Assembly (NCBI RefSeq): GCF_003427025.1
Contig: NZ_QVAI01000003.1
Location: 434,001-498,000, forward strand
Length of the DNA: 64,000 nt
Direction: 5' to 3'
From: Jiangella endophytica
GTDB lineage: Bacteria; Actinomycetota; Actinomycetes; Jiangellales; Jiangellaceae
Positions 58,336 to 64,000 of the stretch are shown here, in pieces; positions within the stretch are counted from its first letter, which is position 1; every line of letters begins with the position of its first letter. Position numbers and translations under genes: made by a program. Below the pieces are notes generated by a model. The model was not told the DNA's origin, made no database searches, and saw only the letters and a list, made by a program, of their open reading frames with translations.

Positions 58336-59775
58336 TCACCGGGAACGCGGGGTGGTGAAGCGGCTGACGTCCTCGTGGTGGCGGCCGGAGCCGGCGTCGG
58401 AGTCGGCGCCGAGCAGGCTCCGGGTCAGCATCTCGGTGTCGCCGAGCAGCTCGTCCAGTGCGGTGGACAGGTCCTCGTCGCCCGGCGGATGGCCGGCGTC
58501 GGCGGCGGTGAGGACCGCCCGGCGCATGAGTTCCTTGGCGAACGACGCCGTCGTGCCCTCAGCACGGTCGGCCGCCGCGTCGAGCGCCGGCGGGGTGAAC
58601 GGCAGGTCGCGCGCGTACAGCCGGTTCAGCCGCCGCCGAGCACCGACGTCGGGCAATGGGATCTCCGCGGCGAGGTCGACGCGGCCGGGACGCTGGGCGA
58701 GGGCGGGTTCCAGCAGGTCGGCCCGGTTGGTGGTGAGGACGAACGCGACGTCGGCGTCGTCGGCCAGGCCGTCGAGGGCGTCGAGCGCCTCGAACAGCAG
58801 CGGCTGTGGCCCGGCCGTGAGGCTGCGGTCCTCGGCGATCAGGTCGCAGTCCTCCAGCACGACGACGGCCGGCTCCAGCGCGCGGGCGGTCTCGGCGGCG
58901 GCCTGGATCAGCCGGAGCGACTGCCCGGTCAGCACGATCACCGTCGTGCCGGGGCTGACCGCCATGAGGTACTTGACGGTGTGCGTCTTGCCGGTGCCGG
59001 GCGGCCCGAAGAGCAGGATGCCACGCTTGAGATGCTGGCCGGCGGCGGCGAGGGCGTCGCGGTGGCGGGCGACGCCGGTGAGGTGCCGCTCGACTTTCGC
59101 CAGCACGCCGTCGGGCAGCACGACGTCGTCGGCGCTCAGGCCCGGGCGGGGCAGGAATGTGACGTTGCCGTTGCTGGCGCCGAACTCGCTGGGCGTGAAC
59201 GTGACCACCTGCCCGCGCAGCACGCTGTGCTCGGCCATGAGCCGGCGCAGCTCGTCGAGCAGGGCGGGAACGACCTCGTCGACCGGCGCGAGCACCTCGA
59301 GGTCGGGGTGCTCACGGCCGAAGTGCGGCTGCGGGGCGCGCTGGAGGACGGCCACCGGGACGCCGTCGTACGTGAACAGGTGCAGGCCGAACGTCACGAC
59401 CTGGCGGCTGGCCTCGGGGCCGGTGGGGACGCGCGCGTAGTCGACCGGGCCGACGGGGAACTGCCGGCGGCCGGCGAACTCGATGATCTCGGCGAGTGAC
59501 GAATGCCGCCGCTGCTGACCCCCGCCGATGCCGATGAGCCGCCGGCCGCCGTGCCGCTCGGCGAGCAGCTCGAGCGCGACGTCGGCGTCGGTGAAGCGCT
59601 GTGTCGAGACGCGCTCGCCCACGACGGGCAGCGTGCGCGGCGGCACGCCCAGGTGCTGCTCGAGCACGGGGAGCAGCGGCTCGCCGCCGGGGTCGCCGCC
59701 GGGGTCGGCCTGATGCACGACGTCTTCGAGGAAGCTGCGGAACGTGGTCACGAACCTGCGGGTTTCGTCGTCCAT
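58336..59775 (-). CDS. AAA+ ATPase with N-terminal accessory domain
   Basis: A 479-residue protein. The AAA+ module (about 235-440) has Walker A FGPPGTGKTHTVKYL, Walker B AVVVLEDCDLIAED, sensor 1 LTTNRADLLEPAL and an arginine-finger region QRPGRVDLAAEIPLP, the CDC48/FtsH-like arrangement. Residues 1-230 are a separate domain (RLIGIGGGQQRRHSSLAEI, FLPRPGLSADDVVLPDGV). It resembles stand-alone actinomycete AAA proteins of unknown function. It is divergent from uvrB with a 59-base gap. Confidence 0.85.
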   Translation of the reverse strand: MDDETRRFVTTFRSFLEDVVHQADPGGDPGGEPLLPVLEQHLGVPPRTLPVVGERVSTQRFTDADVALELLAERHGGRRLIGIGGGQQRRHSSLAEIIEFAGRRQFPVGPVDYARVPTGPEASRQVVTFGLHLFTYDGVPVAVLQRAPQPHFGREHPDLEVLAPVDEVVPALLDELRRLMAEHSVLRGQVVTFTPSEFGASNGNVTFLPRPGLSADDVVLPDGVLAKVERHLTGVARHRDALAAAGQHLKRGILLFGPPGTGKTHTVKYLMAVSPGTTVIVLTGQSLRLIQAAAETARALEPAVVVLEDCDLIAEDRSLTAGPQPLLFEALDALDGLADDADVAFVLTTNRADLLEPALAQRPGRVDLAAEIPLPDVGARRRLNRLYARDLPFTPPALDAAADRAEGTTASFAKELMRRAVLTAADAGHPPGDEDLSTALDELLGDTEMLTRSLLGADSDAGSGRHHEDVSRFTTPRSR

Positions 59776-59834
59776 CGCTGTGAGCGTAGCCGTAGCCCAG
59801 GACCTTGTCGGTGGGAGCGCATACCGTTGTTCTC

Positions 59835-61946
<2,112 letters not shown>

Positions 61947-62523
61947 CCTGCCCGCCTCATCCGCCGCCGCGCGGTGCGGTTCGGGAGCGTCGCGGTGCAC
62001 GGGCACTGGCCCCGGCTCGGCGGTCGCGGGTGGGTGCGGTGCGGCGTGACGGTGGGGGACCGGGCTCGTCGCGGTCCACGTGCGCTGGCCCGGCCCGGCG
62101 GCCGCGCAGGCGGTGTGCCGGCGCCTCGGGCGGCGATCGGCCGAGCTGACCGGCGACGCTGCCGAGGCGGCTGACCTCGCCGCGTTCCTCGGTACGCGCG
62201 GTGGGTCCCGGCACGCGGCCCGTCTCGGCACACGCGACCGCATCCCGGCACGCGCGGCGGGTCCCGGCACGCGCGGCCGTCTCGACCCACTGCGTTGTCG
62301 CGCAGGCGTGCCGGGGATGTCCTGGGCAGGCTGGACCATCGTCGGTGCGCCCGGAGCGTGGCTGTCGTCGAGCGTGCCGGCGGGCCAAGAGCGCTCCGCC
62401 GGCCATCACGTTGCCCCGGCCACCACCGCAAGGCGGCCACGTCCGGAGCCGCGGGCGGCGGGCGGCACTCGGCGGACCGCCCGCACCCCCGGAGGAGTGG
62501 GCAGCCCGCCGGCGCCGGGGACG
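61947..62523. other. 577-bp stretch without a gene, degenerate GC-rich repeats
   Basis: No frame here has protein-family character; the open frames are Arg/Pro-rich shadows. Between about 62195 and 62290 short units around GGTCCCGGCACGCG recur four times with variation, and an earlier CGGTGCACGGGCACTGGCC-like unit recurs near 62070. It separates uvrB from the convergent peptidase-like gene. Confidence 0.5.
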
Positions 62524-64000
62524 TCAGCCGAGCTCGTAGGCGCGCAGCACGTCCTGCTCGATCCGGTTGCCGTCGCGATCCCAGGCCTCGACCCGCAGCG
62601 ACAGGTGCGAGGCGTCGCCGGGCACGCGGTTGACCAGGGCGCGGAACGTCCCATCACCCCGCGGCAGCACCCGCGCCGGCCGCCAGCTGACGCCGTCGTC
62701 GAACGAGACGGAGACCGTGGCGCCGGCCACCGCAGAGGCCTCCGAACCGGGCTGGTGCCCGACAGTGATGTCGACGAACTGGGTGCCCGGCTTGGCGGCG
62801 ACGTTCAGCAACGAGACGTCGACGTCGTAGGAGAGCATCAGCAGGGGGAGCGCCGCCGGTTCATCGACCGACGACGATCGGACCGTCCACGCGGTCGAGG
62901 TCGACGTCGACGCGAGCCACCACGGCGCCGACCTCGCGACGTCCAGTTCGACCCGCAGCGTCGACGGCGACGAAGGCACGGCGAACGTCCCGTCCGCCCG
63001 TCCGCCCGACGCCACCAGCGCACCGTTCGCGAACAGCCGGAACGACGGCGTATCGACCCCCGCCACCGCACCGCCCCAGTGCCCGTACCCGTCGGTCCAC
63101 TCCTGCAGCCGCAGCGTCACGTCGTCGCCCGACCGGTACGCCGCCGCGTTCTCCGCGCCGAAGTCGACCGGCAGCACGCCGGGCGCGAGCACCTGCCGCA
63201 GCCACGCGTCCGACAGCACCGTCCCGTTCGCGTACGTCCGCGGCGCCGACTGCAGGAGGAACCCGAACGGATCGGCGTCGGTCGATGCGCCGTAGAGGTA
63301 CTGCGCCCACGTCGTGTCGCCGCCCGAGACGTACTCCACCCGCTGTTGCGGCGCGACCGTCCGCCGCAGGAACCCGAACGAGAACGAGTCCCACGGCCGC
63401 CACTTGTGGCGCAGCTCGCCGATCCCGTGGTCGCCGACGTGGCTGTGGTAGTCGACGGAGATGCGCGTCGTGTTGGAGGAGTCGATGACGTAGTCCAGCG
63501 ACGGCGGCACGACGTCCGGCTCGACCAGCACCAGGTCGTAGAGGTAGGGGCTGACCGGGATCGCGTCGACGGCCGCCGTCACCGGACCCTGGTCCAGCAG
63601 CGCGAGCAGCGCCTGCCCCTCCTCGCGGGTCATCGACATCGTCGGCACCGTCGACGGATCGCCGCCGATCGGCAACGGCCCGGCGACGTTGTTGAAGATC
63701 ATCACGAGCGAGGCGCCGGCCGCCGCCGCATTGTGCATCTTCTCCAGGAACGTGATCTCGCCGCGCTGGATCAGCGCGATCTTCCCCGCCACATCGAGCC
63801 CGGAGAAGTCCGAGGCCCGGCCCAGCCCGGCGTACACCATCGGCAGCTCGAACGACCCGTCCAGCAGCGCGGAGTTCGACACGTACGACGCCGCGATCGG
63901 CCGCTCCACCGGGGTCAGCGTCCGCACCTGGATCAGCGGGGCGACCATGGAGTACTGGGTGTAGTACTCGAAGTCGCCGACGGTCACCGGGTCGGTCGGC
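62524..64000 (-). CDS. Exported PA-domain protein, probable subtilase, C-terminal part (5' end outside window)
   Basis: The 492 residues seen continue beyond the right edge. A PA (protease-associated) domain occupies the first 140: AGLGRASDFSGLDVAGKIALIQRGEITFLEKMHNAAAAGASLVMIFNN is its signature. It is followed by beta-rich domains (EYVSGGDTTWAQYLYG, TLRLQEWTDGYGHWGG, VSVSFDDGVSWRPARVLPRGDGTF). This order is typical of the C-terminal two thirds of large actinomycete S8 serine proteases; the catalytic domain would lie upstream of 64000. No membrane anchor is seen at the C-terminus. Confidence 0.8.
   Translation of the reverse strand, partial: PTDPVTVGDFEYYTQYSMVAPLIQVRTLTPVERPIAASYVSNSALLDGSFELPMVYAGLGRASDFSGLDVAGKIALIQRGEITFLEKMHNAAAAGASLVMIFNNVAGPLPIGGDPSTVPTMSMTREEGQALLALLDQGPVTAAVDAIPVSPYLYDLVLVEPDVVPPSLDYVIDSSNTTRISVDYHSHVGDHGIGELRHKWRPWDSFSFGFLRRTVAPQQRVEYVSGGDTTWAQYLYGASTDADPFGFLLQSAPRTYANGTVLSDAWLRQVLAPGVLPVDFGAENAAAYRSGDDVTLRLQEWTDGYGHWGGAVAGVDTPSFRLFANGALVASGGRADGTFAVPSSPSTLRVELDVARSAPWWLASTSTSTAWTVRSSSVDEPAALPLLMLSYDVDVSLLNVAAKPGTQFVDITVGHQPGSEASAVAGATVSVSFDDGVSWRPARVLPRGDGTFRALVNRVPGDASHLSLRVEAWDRDGNRIEQDVLRAYELG

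Noticed and set aside
61957-62409. 150-codon minus-strand frame in the gap after uvrB
   Set aside because: Arg/Ala/Pro-rich composition, no start signal, and it consists largely of the short GC-rich repeats.

Overview
The window is high-GC DNA with short intergenic gaps, frequent GTG starts and ATGA/GTGA start-stop overlaps, as in an actinomycete. The backbone order ANTAR response regulator (pdtaR) - branched-chain amino acid ABC transporter - polA - rpsA - coaE/GrpB - uvrB matches, from memory, the order in Streptomyces and Mycobacterium (Rv1626-Rv1633). A Jiangella-like actinomycete is my guess; the genus cannot be proven from the sequence alone.

Region 1 (1 to about 12.2 kb) looks like a low-oxygen/dormancy gene set. 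It holds a response regulator, a small membrane protein, a class I aldolase, a universal stress protein, a VOC protein, a decayed nicotinate phosphoribosyltransferase, GAPDH, a three-subunit 2-oxoacid:ferredoxin oxidoreductase followed by a GltD-like/ferredoxin reductase, a broken DUF1876 gene, a PNPOx-family protein and a P1B-5 metal ATPase with a hemerythrin tail. Families of this kind belong to the DosR/DevR regulon of mycobacteria, and the promoter regions carry several GGGAC-N4-5-G-C-C type sites resembling the DevR box. Several genes here carry single-base frameshifts or internal deletions.

Region 2 (about 12.3 to 20.6 kb) is an arsenic/metalloid resistance locus: a trx-type ArsC, an ArsR-phosphatase fusion, an aquaporin, a CoA-disulfide-reductase-like flavoprotein (frameshifted), a TauE/SafE permease, a decayed MFS transporter, an ArsO-like monooxygenase, two more ArsR repressors, each with an inverted-repeat operator nearby, and two small Cys-pair ORFs, one encoding a 17-residue peptide with six cysteines. 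It ends in a tyrosine-recombinase remnant beside the 3' end of a tRNA with anticodon CAA, so regions 1-2 may be an old integrated island.

Region 3 (20.7 to 31.7 kb) is core: pdtaR, two Liv-type receptors, an exported M20 amidohydrolase and livHMGF (LivH with an exported N-terminal domain), then a DUF554 protein and a hotdog thioesterase. Region 4 (31.8 to 52.6 kb) contains polA and then a cell-envelope block: a transglycosylase with a Pro/Thr tail, a flippase-like protein, a YhgE-type repeat protein, a polytopic membrane protein, a DUF2613-like peptide, a GT4 glycosyltransferase, a methyltransferase, an AftD-like arabinofuranosyltransferase and a DUF3068 protein. This resembles the mycobacterial Rv0224c-Rv0236c neighbourhood.

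Region 5 (52.6 to 64 kb) has rpsA, a lipoprotein, a GPP34 protein divergent from a TetR regulator with a probable CTG start, coaE-GrpB, an AAA ATPase, uvrB, a repeat-rich non-coding stretch, and the 3' part of an exported PA-domain (probably subtilase) protein that runs off the right end. A 53-bp palindromic repeat occurs twice, both times between convergent genes.
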